Assembly (NCBI GenBank): GCA_020205615.1
Contig: CM035165.1
Coordinates: forward strand, 26,819,544 to 26,883,543
Reading direction: 5' to 3'
DNA length: 64,000 bases
Source: Panax quinquefolius
Taxonomy: Eukaryota > Streptophyta > Magnoliopsida > Apiales > Araliaceae
The translations under genes and the position numbers were made by a program. Numbering within the stretch: the first letter of the stretch is position 1; each line of letters starts with the position of its first letter. Below the pieces are notes generated by a model. The model made no database searches, was not told where the DNA came from, and saw only the letters and a list, made by a program, of their open reading frames with translations. Shown here one piece after another: positions 34,445 through 47,429 of the stretch.

Positions 34445-34786
34445 ACTAAGTATTCCAACAAATAATCACGGTAACAATTAAACCGTTATTTATAAAACTC
34501 CAAACTTTGTCGCTTTCTTGGTAAACGGTTACTTATCTCATTATGGGGCCCACATAAATGAGCAAGGCCAGTGGTACAAATATTCTCGGACCACAAGAAT
34601 ATTCTACGACCAAGCGAATATTCCCTCGTCAACAATGGGTGATTATTTATAACCGCTTCAGCTTTATTTCGGTAAAATTTCAGCTATTTCACCTATGGCG
34701 AAATATTATATCGATTTAACACCTTATTATTCCTGACCTTAATTAGAGGAAATTAAGTTTACTTATAATAAGTTGGGGTCTTATAT
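34445..34786 (-). repeat. Gypsy LTR fragment, minus strand, 5' end
   Basis: It resembles 29110-29442 in order: GGTATTCCAAC-like text, TTATGGGGCCCACA, the GAATATTC words, TTTATAACC and a final GGGGTCTTATA edge. It is more divergent than the other copies, and no PPT follows it. Confidence 0.65.
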
Positions 34787-35484
34787 CTTGACTACCATGA
34801 GTTCTGCCAATCACCCCAAAACATTTCGCTCAAAAAAAATTTATTTGTCTACGCATACAAGGGTTTAGCCCCTGTAGGTTCACGCACGCACCAAAGCTTG
34901 TTCCTACTTGCATGCCTTTGAATTCACCGTTGCTCTCTTACCAATCCTTTGCTGGGATGAATGCTCATTCGCTGCTAGAATTATAGCCTTTTTTACGAGG
35001 AATTAGAGGGAAAAAACTAAGATGTAGTCAAGGTGATGGGGCTGGGAAAAGCAGGAAAAGTCTACAATCAATTACGAAAAATATATAGATGAAGCAATTC
35101 ATAGAAATTGCATACGAAAGACTCGATAAAGGTTGCCTTTCTAATGGTCTACAATTACACGGTGTTGAATCTCCGCATGGATGTCCCTCACGATGGTGAG
35201 ACTTCTTCAAAATGTGTTTAATTATGATGAATACACTTGTGTTCGTGGATTCCTAGTGATTGTAGAGGACAATCCTAATTGAAGTTTAAAATCTCGATTA
35301 TTGAACATATGCACCACATCTAGCACCTACTTAATCGAGAAGCTTAGGTGCGCGAGGAATGGATTATGAATATGGACTCTTTACTTCTCCAAAATAAAGA
35401 TAAGTAAAAAAGTTTATTTTTAGAAAAGAATAAAATTAAAGTTATTTTATTCCCGTAGAATAGGGTTTGAATTTGCAAAATGGC

Positions 35485-35520
<36 letters not shown>

Positions 35521-36199
35521 AATAAAGAAAGATTTTTTTATTTCTAAAATAAAGAAAGATTTGATTTATTTCCAAAATAAAGAGTGATTTGATTTTATTT
35601 CCAAAATAAAGAAAGATTTGATTTTATTAAAATTTGATTTGCTTTTCAAAACAAAGAAAGAATTGATTTTATTTCCAAAATAAGATCTTAAGATTTGATT
35701 TGGTAAAAAGGAAGAAGAAATATTTGATTTACTGGGAAAAGAAGGATTTTGTATTAGGATTTAATTTTATGATATTTGATTATTTTTCTTGTTTTCAATT
35801 TCCGGGGAAAATAAAGAAGTTAAATCTTAGGCAAATTATGGGCATATTTTTGGAGGATTTCTAATATATTCAAGGAAGAGCCTTAATTAGGTTTGTCTCC
35901 TAGGTTTAACCCTAAGGGTTTGGCTCCCTCAGAGTTCCCTTCTTAGGACCATTGTCTTGAAGACCCGTAAAGTGAAATCCAATTCAAGCAAATCGATTCA
36001 AAGAGCTTGAAGTCTTTGCCACGATCGATACTGTTCCCAAATCGGCTACTCACATGCGAGAAATGTAGCCTAGGTGCAAAATTAGGGTTCGTATGACCCA
36101 CAATCAAATTAAATGCACAATTAGGGTTTACGACCTCATTAAATGTGCAAATTAGGATTCGCGTAACTATTGAAATGTAAGATGGAAAAGTCAAAATAA
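34787..36199. other. Unassigned AT-rich region with TA run and minisatellite
   Basis: No gene recognised; the open frames at 35028-35210 and 35943-36194 (both minus) have no domain. It contains a TA run at about 35491-35518 and a minisatellite at 35519-35705. Confidence 0.4.
35519..35705. repeat. Minisatellite, about 30-bp unit
   Basis: Five to six imperfect units built on TTTCCAAAATAAAGAAAG followed by ATTTGATTTTAT. Confidence 0.85.
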
Positions 36200-37117
36200 A
36201 TGTGCTAGACCCACGGAGAAGCCTCCACGTGTCCTTTAGGCGGAGTAAGACTCGCGATGGGCCGCTTTGGAGAATTGATTGTGGGGATTGGATTGGTGGC
36301 TACACGAAGGATAGGGCAATATAAGGGCATTATTCTAATAACTAAAGGGTATTTCTAGAATTTCCTTGAAATAATACGTACTGCTATGCATGTAATTTCT
36401 AATTTCGGAAACTCTTATAATACCTTCCATTCTATAGGAAGAGGGGACTCTTTTTGGTAGTTTAAGGCTTGGATATTTCCACCAAAAGCGCGAACAAGAT
36501 TTGAAATACTTCGACTCAAAGAAGCGAAGGCTCTTGGAATCCTAAATAACCCTAACAGCTTGTTTAGAGATTAAGTTCTGCAACGCGTCGTTGAGAATAA
36601 GCCGTCCACAACCGATTCTCCCTCTTCCAATCAATCAATCAATTCTGTCATCTTCAGTAGATTACTCCTTCACTACCGGTAAATTTAAAGCACCAGAGCA
36701 CCTAAGAAGGCGCGATTCTCGCTTTCCACACATGCTGGGAAATGCGTGTAAGCACTAATAGCCATATGCTAACTAAATCTGGCACCGAACTGACTCTAGG
36801 TAAACTGTCGAATTCAACCCACCCCAGAAAAATTAAACCAATAGTGAAACAAACATTCAGAAATGAGTTTAGAAATAATAAAAGCTTATCTAAAGGGCCA
36901 TGAACAAAATGTGTGCGTGTCCCAATACTTTTCTTAGATAAAAATATAATACATATAACAACCCCAAGTATTGTTCTCCTCTTACCACTTTCATTGTTCT
37001 ACAAAACCCATTCGCAAGACTGGCTCATCTTCTTGGAGTTGTCTGGACAGATTCCACATTGGACCATAGCTGATTTTAGGGTTAAGCGCTGTTTTGATCC
37101 TCAATAGATCAAAATCA
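36200..37117 (+). repeat. Possible LTR 3' part (Athila-like), low certainty
   Basis: A TATA-like AATATAAGG lies at 36318. Downstream GC-richer text ends in ATCA, followed by one base and TGGCGCCG (37119-37126). Athila-type gypsy elements use a PBS beginning TGGCGCCG. No start of the LTR and no gag follows, so this rests on eight bases and layout. Confidence 0.3.
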
Positions 37118-37126
37118 GTGGCGCCG

Positions 37127-37540
37127 AAATTACGTGCGGAAGCCGAAGTCGTATGGGCCATTAACGATACGCTTTGTGTAAATATATGCGAAGCGATTTT
37201 ATGATAAATGACTTTATTTTATTATATATTTTGAATTTTTATTTGTAGAGGATGCTAGCAACACAAGCTTATGAGGAGATTCATATGATTTTTTATTTCT
37301 AAATTTTCACTAGTTGACATAGAGTCATTATGTTATTTAATAATTTAAAATTAAAGTTGCACATGATTTATTTATTTCAAGTATTCAATGTTGGAATGCC
37401 CTTGTATCTATACTTTGACTGATTAACGTATATAAACTACCCTATAAACCGGTTAAAATTAATTTTTAGTAATAACTTTTTAGTATTTGATATACGTCTG
37501 CGTTGACTTCCGCTAGTGGTACCAATAGTCTGTCGCCACG

Positions 37541-37579
<39 letters not shown>

Positions 37580-38331
37580 AAGTTCATATAAGTAGAGATG
37601 ACATTGTGATATTATTGCATAAGAGTTAATGTTAGCCACAACATGTGATGTGTGATTTAACCCACACCGAACGGGACTCAACTTAATCCAAAAATCAGGA
37701 CTAGCTATAATCCCAACCTTTAAAAGGTAAAGCCCATCTTGTTCTCGTAAATTATCAATAATATAATTCATCAATTTGTGGACAATTTAAATTCTTTTAT
37801 CACTCTTTCCTTGGTTTGTTGATTCATAACATTTATGATTATATATTTTAGATCTATATTTACTCTATGCAATTCATTTTTTTATTTAGTTACTGAATAA
37901 AAATTCAAGTCTGATTACAACATCTCTTATATACTGGCAGTTGAAACTTGTATGACCATAACTTAGTCGGCCCAATTGGAAAAGGCTAAAGTGAAGTGAT
38001 GAATTGACCTTAAGCGCATCGAAGTTCTTGTAGAAGATGCGTGGGGGGGTGGGGTCTTGGGATGGGCCTCTCCCATGACAAATACGGGGAGCCATACGCT
38101 ATAATTGGTACTTGAAGTGCGTGTTGGGCGCTTCTTGCATTGGCCCGTGGAGGTGGGAGTTCTGCCCGGTGGCAGAAAGATACGTGTCAAACTTGTGGTG
38201 TGAGACCGTAGCGAGATCCGGACAAGAGATTTTCCGGTTGTTTTTGAATAGGTCATTATGGGTAATTAACAAAATGTGAAGTAGGATTGGAATAAGATTA
38301 GTAGGTGCTCATCTGCATTTTATTGTAAAAA
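37127..38331. other. Unassigned region
   Basis: No gene recognised. It contains a TA run at about 37540-37570. A GC-richer patch at about 38030-38230 is open on the minus strand in two frames (37886-38095 and 37963-38256), with Pro/Thr/Arg-rich text such as RIFLPPGRTPTSTGQ but no family I recognise. Confidence 0.35.
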
Positions 38332-38408
38332 TGGACGCTTTAATCAAGTAGTAATACCGATTAAAGGGACGTGGTCTTTCATTTATATAACGTACGTCAT
38401 CATCTATC

Positions 38409-38418
38409 TAAGTAACTC

Positions 38419-38463
<45 letters not shown>
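38409..38463. repeat. (TAA)n microsatellite
   Basis: About 18 TAA units near the LTR 3' end; the orthologous position in the other LTR (56386-56412) has about nine. Confidence 0.95.
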
Positions 38464-38465
<2 letters not shown>

Positions 38466-39539
38466 GTATTTATTACATCTTATTAACTAAAGTCCCCGAG
38501 TCTTCTGACCTTTAATGATGAAACTTAAACTTAAGCGTTTATCACACATCACATCGTATCTTGGAAATATAATTATTGCTAATAAATAATTCTCATCGTT
38601 TAATCTAAACTCCTTTGTCGTCCTGCTCAGGAGCCCTCATTATCAAATTTTTAATTGAAAAGTTTAAGCGAGAATGAGCATTCTTGCGTGAGTTAAGTAT
38701 ATAAAAGTAGTTTGAGCAGAGTACATCGGATAGTAGAGCGTTAGTATGAATATCGGTCGATAGTTTGAAATAAATATCAAGAGATAAAGCTGATATATGA
38801 AGATAAAGGTCTAAGAATTCTCGATAACATACTAAGGGTGTTAGATACCTCTAACATTGCTTTGTTTCATCCAAAACCATCCAGACGCTTTAACCAGTCA
38901 AATAGATTGTAAAGCGGTCTCTGAAAGACTCAATTGATCGAAAATGTCGTACTTACTTACATTGTGCACAAGTATAAAGTTTAAATGTAAGCATAAATGG
39001 GACCATACGCCCACAAATTGATTGCAGATTATCCTGTCATTGTTAATCTTAATATTTATCACGAGGACTGCATGGCAATTTGGATTGGTAAACATCGAAA
39101 AGATTTGAATTGTTTAAATAATGTCACTATATTCAGCATCAGTAAGACTTAAATGGGACGAAAAGCTAGAAAGCATACTTGAATATAGTTCATTAAGGAA
39201 TAATGAACTTTCAAGCATGCGGTATTACAGGGAACTAAATAATGTCGTCAATGACGCCAGCATCCGCAATTGAAGGAGTAGAACTTTCTGACAAGGAGTC
39301 AGTACTTCCAATGATTATTCAATCCACCAGCTTTCCAGCTTTACTCACTCGTAGCATCACCTAAATAAGAGTTGAATAAATTCGTAATGAAAATAGGGTA
39401 AGAAACTTGCCTTGATAAATTTGTTCACGAATAGCAGTTAACGACTTACGGCTTATCTACGCACTTCCGTGCCACTATATGGTTGTATAATAAATGCCGC
39501 GTCAACTATTAGCGGCGCATATTAGTTAACATAAACTTT

Positions 39540-39945
39540 ACTACATAATTTTCGAGAGTTCACTCTATGATTTTCGCTACACTATGCGTATTTCTATGAT
39601 TTTCGCAGTTTGCTTTTTCTACGATTTTCATCAATTTCACGATTTTCAGCAGTTCACTACTGCCATTTTCGGCGACTCTGCGAGACTTGAGTTTACTCTC
39701 ATTTACTTTCGTCGACTCTGCGACATTTTGGAGAGTTTCATTTCTACGATTTCAAAGAGTTAACTCATTTATTTTCACTGGACTCTAATGACTTTCGAGT
39801 TAACTTTCTGCGATTTCGATTTTGTTTAACTACCACTATTTTCAATGACTTTCTACGATTTTGAGAGTTAATCCCTCATTTGATTTTCATTGACTTTTAC
39901 GATTTTTCGAGAGAGTTTATACCTACGATTTTCATGGACTACCAT
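39540..39945. repeat. ACGATTTTC tandem array in LTR E
   Basis: Many degenerate units containing CTACGATTTTC with GAGTTTACTC or ATTGACT between them; the second copy is at 57495-57820. Confidence 0.85.
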
Positions 39946-41688
39946 TTCCTTATTCCGTGTCCCAAGGACGAGTACTTACCCGTGACATTCTTGGACACAA
40001 TAACCTTCATATATCAAAGGTATTTTAAAAAAATATAACATCTGATAAAACTAAAGATGCTGAGACCAATAAACCAACCTGGCGATGTGTTTTGTACACC
40101 ATTTTGATATTTCTAGAAAAGTGCGGAATTTCCGCAGACCTATAGACCCTATTATCAACGTAAATGATGTCATTTTCGTAACGCCGATTGAACTCCATTT
40201 CTTATGAAATTTGAATAAATAAAACCTCATGTTACATACTATCTTATAAAATTACATACGTAATCGTTAATGGTCATATACACCCATGATTCCGAGGCTT
40301 TCAGAAATCCCCGAAAAATCCGCAGGGACATTAGATTAAACCTGATTTGACAAAAATCAGGTGATTTTGCTTCTTGTCTGCAATTAAATTATTCCTAATG
40401 TCCAAAATCATCCACTCTTTGCGTGCTTACATTTCGTTAACATCAGTCTTCGGCAAACTTCCACCTTTTTTGATTAAATTTGGCACCTTAGAGACATTTT
40501 TATCAAAAGGTAGAGCACGCGTTACTTAATTCTTTGATTTTCTATGAATTTGACGTATGATTAACCCATATCTTTTTGTTGTTAATGATCTATAATTATC
40601 GAAAACAACGATAACATAGCTAACCTAAACCCTGAACAAATCATTTTACTAATTTTATATTTATTTTAACTCTCATTTTTCTTATAAAAATAAATGGGTT
40701 CAATAATTACCTTTTGGTGAATTTCCTTGGGGCCCCAATGGTCTCCTTCTCCTTGCTTGTCAAATCCTCGGTAATCCTCCAAATTAGTTCTAACTCTCTT
40801 GAAACTTTATATCGTGTTTACTCCTTGGTGGAATTTCTTAAAAAAAGAAAAGTGTGTTTGTATGTATATAGCTTTGTTAGAGTCTTTTGATTTCGTAACC
40901 CCTGACTCCTAACTCCCATTCCTGTGATTGGTTACTCATAATACTTAATACTACAATAATATAGTCAATTAATAGGAAGAATGTGGGGGAGTTAGAAAGC
41001 GATATGGGAGAGTACAAAAAATAAAAAATTTTGATTTTAAGGGCCAAATAAATTACTTCCACCTTAAATTTATGTAATATAAGTATACTCCTCCCTTGTC
41101 CAATTTAATAGTCTCATGGGTCCTCCGGTTAAATTTGATTTACATTATAAAAAAAATACATATATTATTTTAATCGATTAATAAGCCTGTTGCGGCTTCT
41201 ATTTTACCGCCCGGAACAAACTTTAGAACCGTATATCGATTCACACTAAAATTGACGTTTGAGACTGTTAGGACTATCAAGTTTAGTCAAATTCATCTCT
41301 GAGGTAAATGATTGACTTTTCCTCGAAAAAAGTGTTTAGTTGACTTTGACGAAAAAAAATTAAATACGTGACACTTTAAGTGATTACGATTACATCGACT
41401 AATTTGACGTTAGAATTTTAGAATCTACGCGTTCTGCGTCCTAGAAATTAAAGCGAACTCCGGCTCATGATTTAATACATGCGTAATAAATAGAATAATT
41501 CACTACTTAATCGATTTAAATGGTTAATAAAACTAAACCCGACCATTTAAATGCGTCTAATCACGTATCTTGAAATAACACGTATATGTCCCAATAGCGT
41601 ATACATCATAAATGAAATCTCCCAAAGTTTAAATATAAATTCTTTTATTAATTCTTAATTACGTAAAAAAAATATCTGGGATATTACA

Positions 41689-42818
41689 TTCTTTCTTTCA
41701 TAAAAAGTTAGTCCCGATCATTACGCCAATCGAAAAGATTAGGGTAATTGCCATCGTTTTTTTTTCTCCTCGGTTCCGTAGCCTCGTAGGCGTTATGGTT
41801 CCTCCTGATATAACGAGAAGGTATTATCTTTTTTCTAACACTTGTTCTTTTCTGTCGATTATCTGTGATGGGACCTCTTCGTGGGTTAAGTCCTTTTCAA
41901 ATTGAATAGGTTTATCTCTGTAACGTACTTGTCGTCACCTTATAGGAGTCGTGGGGCGAGAAGCATAGGTGCGATTGTGTATTACAACTTTCACGGGTAA
42001 GTATTCTCAGCTACCCCTCACCTGGAATCTCGACACTTGAAGGTCTTATGAATGGGATAAGTTGCCGCCTTTCCCCGAATCTGTTTTCCACTTTCGGTGA
42101 CACTTTCAAAAATACGTAAGTCGTCAATCTCGTTATTAGGTGGCCAGTGTCGCATATTCTTACATCGATCACGGTAGTCATTAGCCTGTTCGTATTATTT
42201 TAATCAATGCGGTTTATTGCACAGTCTATTTTAACGTTGTCGTTCTCCGCCGTCCGAAGCCTGATGGCGTTACATTTCCTTAGTATAAAGAGAAAGCCGT
42301 AAGGTGGCATCTGGAGTGCTTTCGGCGTGATACTTTGTTATTATGCATAAATTCTCTGCGACGGTGAGTGGTCATCAACTCCCTTTGAAATCCATGTAGC
42401 GTGCTCTCACCTCTGCGCTCAACATCAAGGGTTTACGAACTGGACTAAGTTTTCCTCTTCTCAAATCTCGACGCTTTCGATGGCATGTTCCACTTCGTTA
42501 TTGCTGGCGTTGGAGCCTTTCGTAGCGACCTGCTTTTCATCTCCCTGATAATGTTGCGGAGATCTGATACATCGCAGCTTGTCGCTTCGAATTGAATTTC
42601 AGTAACTTGCTGCTTCCCACTTCATCTCAAAGACAATGTATCGCTTAATTTCCTACCATCGCTACTAATTGCTACCAAGATAACGCGACAGGCTTTCTCT
42701 TCTCGAAATAGCTCATCTAGTCATGTCGCTACATCGATCCCTTTACGTATAAATGCGTTCTTCGGCTTTAAATCGTAATCCTTTTATAAGTTCCAATACC
42801 ATCTTGCGAACAATTTTC
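41689..42818 (-). pseudogene. Chromovirus E integrase C-terminus and chromodomain, decayed
   Basis: Minus-strand translation gives EEVPSQIIDRKEQVL and then RRNHNAYEATE near 41765-41890, a clear chromodomain of the Tekay type. Near 42425-42480 is a GKLSPxFVNPFDVLERRGE-like block, the integrase C-terminal motif. A second similar block lies near 42030-42110, which may be a partial duplication. Stops and indels are frequent. This places the 3' end of E's pol directly beside the 3' LTR, as expected. It is separated from E's RT (52463-53480) by about 10 kb of family D sequence. Confidence 0.7.
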
Positions 42819-43494
42819 CTCGCCCTCTAAAATAGGCTACTGACTCGATTCCATCCAACCCATTCTACCCAATCTCATGAGATCCGACATATGTGCGGTT
42901 TTCCCTAAGTAATCCAAATACATCCGTTTTACATACTGCAGTATACATACCCAAATGCGACCATCTCACTCTTTATTAATACATTTGTGGTAATCGTAGG
43001 TGCAAATCTTTACGACAACATATATCTTACATTGAGTTTAGAATACAATGACATATTGTCTTAGGCTGTAGTTTATATATATACATACCAAATAAATCCT
43101 CATCACAATTATTTATACATTATTTTACAAAATGGTGAGGACTACTAAACAACTCTCTAGAACCTTCATTCCATACCCCGACTAAGATTTCGCTACATTC
43201 TCGCCTCCGAGAAGAAAAATGGAACAAAAGGAAAAGGGTGAGCTCAACTAGCCCAAAGAAAGAATATTATGACTAATATAATATACAACAAATTATCGTT
43301 AGTCTCCAACAGGGGAAAAATCTAATAGAATACAATAGACAAAAACAGCTTTTAAATCAACAATCTGAATCTAAAAACAATTCATTAGAAGAGTTAAGTA
43401 GAATGCAAACTACTATCTTCTATATATATGAATTTAAAAGTTCATCGTCGATATTTTATCCTCGTAACATCAATCAATATATATCCCGAATCAA

Positions 43495-43700
43495 ATATTC
43501 ATCTTTTCACTACATGCCAAAGATATTCATCACCGTCATGTTCATCTAAACACTGCTCATCTTTTGCACTACGCCAAATTAAAGATATTAATCACCAATA
43601 TGTTCATCTCAACACTGCTCATCTTTGTACCACGGCCAAAGATATTCATCAAGAAATCATTCATCTTTGCACTACAGGCCAAAGATATTCAAGAATATCA
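43495..43700. repeat. Hairpin tandem array in LTR
   Basis: Four to five units of CATCTTT, spacer, CCAAAGATATT. Confidence 0.8.
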
Positions 43701-43924
43701 TCATTTAGATGAGGATGATGAAAATATTTCAAAGAAAACGAATCCAAAGGAAAACAAAAGAACAAATATTAAGGATTTGTATTTAAACAATCCAAGTTCA
43801 AAAATACTTCATAAGTAATCGTGAGTGGAGTAAAATTCAAGAATGATCAAAACATGGATACAATCAAAGCTAGTATCCATAATAGATATTTTGACAAAAA
43901 GAAGAAATTTTATTTTTCTTTGAA

Positions 43925-44125
43925 TAAGTGCCAGATTCGGTGAATAAAGGTCAGATACGTGAATAGTGCCGTATACGTTGAATAGTAACTCCGACACCAA
44001 AAAAGATAGAAATTTCATTAAAAACATCTTCACGCCTGTATGAATAGTACTCATGAATAAGAATTTCGTGAATAGTAACTCATGAATATAGAACTCGTGA
44101 ATAAGTAACTCATGAATAGTAACCT
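43925..44125. repeat. GTGAATAGTAACTC minisatellite in LTR
   Basis: Degenerate units, clearest at about 44035-44125. Confidence 0.75.
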
Positions 44126-45754
44126 CCACGATGGGAAAAGTTCCAAATTTGATAAAAGTTCTTAAACTAATATTTCAAAGATAATGATATTGAAGAAATA
44201 ATATCATTTGAGAAGAAAATAACATCTCTTACCTCGAAGAAGACAAGATTTAGTCAAAACACCTTAGATATAGGCTATGACTTGAACTTCAAGTACCGTG
44301 ATAGCAATACTCAAAGTATACTCAAAATACTCACAAGAATACCCGATAATATAGAGAGAAAACTTCGCTTACGGTGTGATTTTCAATTCTAACCTAAGCA
44401 CCCTATTTATAGGAAATCGCTTAGAACACCAAAGCGTAAAATTTAATATAATAATAATATATATTAATTTGTCTCGCCCACTTAGAATTATCTGAATTCA
44501 AAGAACTTAGCATGTGTTAAATGAGGCTCATACATCTAAAAAACGTTTTTTGTTAATTAAAACAATTAAAACTTCCAAAATCAATTATTTTGAGACTTGA
44601 ACTTCGGAGCTTCAATAATTCATAATAAATAGCTCTTTTATCAGAAAAATTGAAACTCACGATTTTCCGTAGTAGGAAATTCCATTATCTACAACTTTGC
44701 GTAAGGAAGTTTTCCAAATTCCAAGCAGAAATTGACCAAAAATCCACAAACGGGCGATTTTACAAGCTATAATCAAATTTCGGTCAATAATTGTGTCCAC
44801 CAACACACAAAATATGTGTTAAACATTTAATGCCACAAAAATACTCTTCCTCCTCATATACTCATATATCCTACATTCATTATAAAAATATCACCGTTAA
44901 TATATTATTAAAATAATATATTTAAATGAATTATTTTATCAGAAAAAGATAAAATATTAATTTTCAACAATTGTCATTTTAAAAATTTTCTCCATCTATA
45001 TCCACATAAAATCAATATTTTCCTCATCATATAAATCAATAATTAATTATTCACAAATAATATTCTTGAATCACGATCGCAACCACGGTAGCTTTCAGGG
45101 AAAGAGGGGGCTTTCGAATAAAGATTTCTCCTTCTTGGCCAAGCAATTAGGTGACTCAAACCTCTCCTTGAGAGAAACTTTCTGAGACATTGCCAATAAT
45201 GTTATCTAATAATATTATTCGGATAATATGAATTATTGCTTCGATAATGAAAATAATTGTAATGACAATTATTGAAACAAAAGCAATATAAAAATATCAA
45301 CGCAAAGAATTATTAAATCAATAAAATATCTTTGAGCGATAATTACCGTAACAATTATTGAGTAGTGCCTTCTTTCGTAAGAATCAATAATTGGTGCAAT
45401 ACTGGTGTGCTACTGCTCAACAACGCCAGATAAGTGTGTTTTTAACCACGGGTATTCCAACGATAAAGATTAATAATAACTACGCCGTTATTTATAAACA
45501 ACTTATATTTGTCGTTTTCTTCATTTAATTGCTTTCCAGTTATGGGACCCACAAAGATCGTACCAAATCGTCATTTAATATTCCCAACGAATCTAATATT
45601 CCAATTTAACAAATGAATATTTTATAACCACTTGCTTATTCAAATATTTGCGTATTTTACCCATAACTATCCACATTAATCAAATCCACCTTTACTATTT
45701 CAAAATAATAAATAATGGAAATTCCATTTATTTAAAAAAAAATTGGGTCTTACA

Positions 45755-47429
45755 ACCTCCCCTCCTTATGAAATTTCATCCTCGAAATTGACGACGTACA
45801 CAGTGTTTGAAAAGATGAGAATACCTCGCTTTCATTTCCGCTTTCCAACTCCCCGTGTCATTTCCTCAATAGCATGGTTTCTCCACAAACATTAACTTGG
45901 GTATAACCTCGATGACATGGGACATGTTCTTTCCTATCCAAGATCTTGACATGTACTTCCTCAGACGTTAAGTCTTCTACTATCTCGTCCGGTTTCAACT
46001 CAATAGCGTGGTTCGGTCATCCACATATTTACGTAACATCGATACGTGAAAAAACGTTATGAACACGCCATCGTACTTGGCAGAAACGAGTCTATAGGCC
46101 ACGGTTCCTATTCGATCGAGAATTTCAAATGGATTAATAAATCGAAGGTTTGAGCTTTCCTCACCTCACCGATTCTCGCTTTTGAAATAACAACTTCTTG
46201 CATCTTCTTCTTCATATTCATCACTCGGTGTGTAGCTTGAATGCGACTTTAACTTTATCGATTAAAGTCGATTATACTCAGTATATCATCACGTGGGTAC
46301 CTAGAGTTTTCATCTCCATCTCTATTATTTGTAAATTATCACGAAATGAGTCTTTGATAATATCGATTTCATTTCATTGTATCACGATCTTCTACTCAAC
46401 ACGTCACTACCACGTTCGCTTTTCCGAGGATGGCATGGTCGAGAACATGTCTTTGAAATGAGTCTCTCTTGAGTTCTTCAAGATCTCCCCATTCCTTGCT
46501 CCATTCAAATTTTGTATCTCTATGAGTCAATTTGCGTTAATGGAATAGCGATTCGAGAATATCCTTCAACGAATCTCCGATAATAACCAACTAAGCCTTG
46601 AAAGCTACGTATTTTCGACACGAATTTAGGTTGTTCTCAATCGCGACTCATATCCCAACCTTGGATAACACATTTTCAATGACACCCTATCGGTTTGCTA
46701 TCGCACGACGAATATGGTGTCCCCTACGGAGAATGTCTCGGCTTGGTGCATTCCACAAAGGAAGTCACCGGATAAAGGCTCAGTACCAAATTTATAGTTG
46801 AATTTTTAACTCCCGAAGTTCAATAGAGCCATTCGATATGAGATTTTAGAAATGAGTTTTATCTTACGGGTTCAAAGTCGATACAAAATTTAATATCGGT
46901 GTTTGGGAGTAAACCAAGAAATTCTTGAAATACGTCAGAAAAATTAATAACAACAGAATATTATTCAAATCGACGTGTCTTTATTCAAATCCATAACATG
47001 GACTAAGAACTTGACATCCGTAATAAGCGAATGACTTCACATGGCTTGATATGAAAATGTTTGACTACAATGGTTTGATTGCTTGAATTCGAATAACGGG
47101 TTGCTAAGAATATGAAAACTAACAACCTCATTTAAAGTAATCAATTTCGGCGTGATGAGTAGTTAACCTTAAAAATCACATCAAAAGCAAATATCTCTAT
47201 AGAAATAAGGTTTACGGGTAGTGTGATAGTGCCAACCTAAATCAAGCAAGATTTCTAAACAACGGATGTAATGAAAGTTTCTCTATCTGGTCTCCCATAA
47301 ATAAATCAAAGTCTAATTTCTCCGTGAGTCAAGTTCAAACGTTGAGCGCAAAGAAAGAGAGATAAAAGAATGGGTAGAACAGGTATCTAGTAAGGTATAA
47401 ACTTCATAAAGAATTTATAATTAACTAAC
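45755..47429 (-). pseudogene. Family D pol remnants: chromodomain, integrase C-terminus, RT thumb
   Basis: Minus-strand frames give NPFEILDRIGTVAYRLV (about 46080-46130), then VSMLRKYVDDRTTLLS (about 45990-46040), and chromodomain text KVLWRNHAIEE-like with a final KARYSHLFKH-like end (about 45800-45880). Nearer 46540-46640 is SFQGLVGYYRRFVEGYSRIA, the Ty3/gypsy RT thumb. The integrase core and most of RT are missing: only some 450 bases lie between the two. Between about 46640 and 47430 I recognise no domain. It is a deletion derivative and cannot encode a working pol. Confidence 0.75.

Larger units (their letters stand above)
38332..41688 (-). repeat. Chromovirus E, 3' LTR (about 3.36 kb)
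   Basis: It aligns end to end with 56301-59551. The right edge is ATATTACA, so the minus strand starts TGTAATAT, followed by a PPT-like AAAGAAAG tract (41689-41700). The left end is diverged, and 38332 is set by alignment with the other copy. It carries the TAA microsatellite and the ACGATTTTC array. Compared with the other copy there are many small indels. Confidence 0.8.
42819..45754 (-). repeat. Tekay-like family D, left LTR (about 2.94 kb)
   Basis: The right edge is GGGTCTTACA followed by PPT ACCTCCCCTCCTT (45755-45767). The left edge is blurred by indels near 42820 (AAAATAGG at about 42830). It aligns with 48854-51658 along its length with many small indels. Confidence 0.8.

Noticed and set aside
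37886..38256. GC-richer open frames as a possible host exon
   Set aside because: Two different frames are open, no family is recognised, and no splice-site or codon pattern stands out; left as unassigned.
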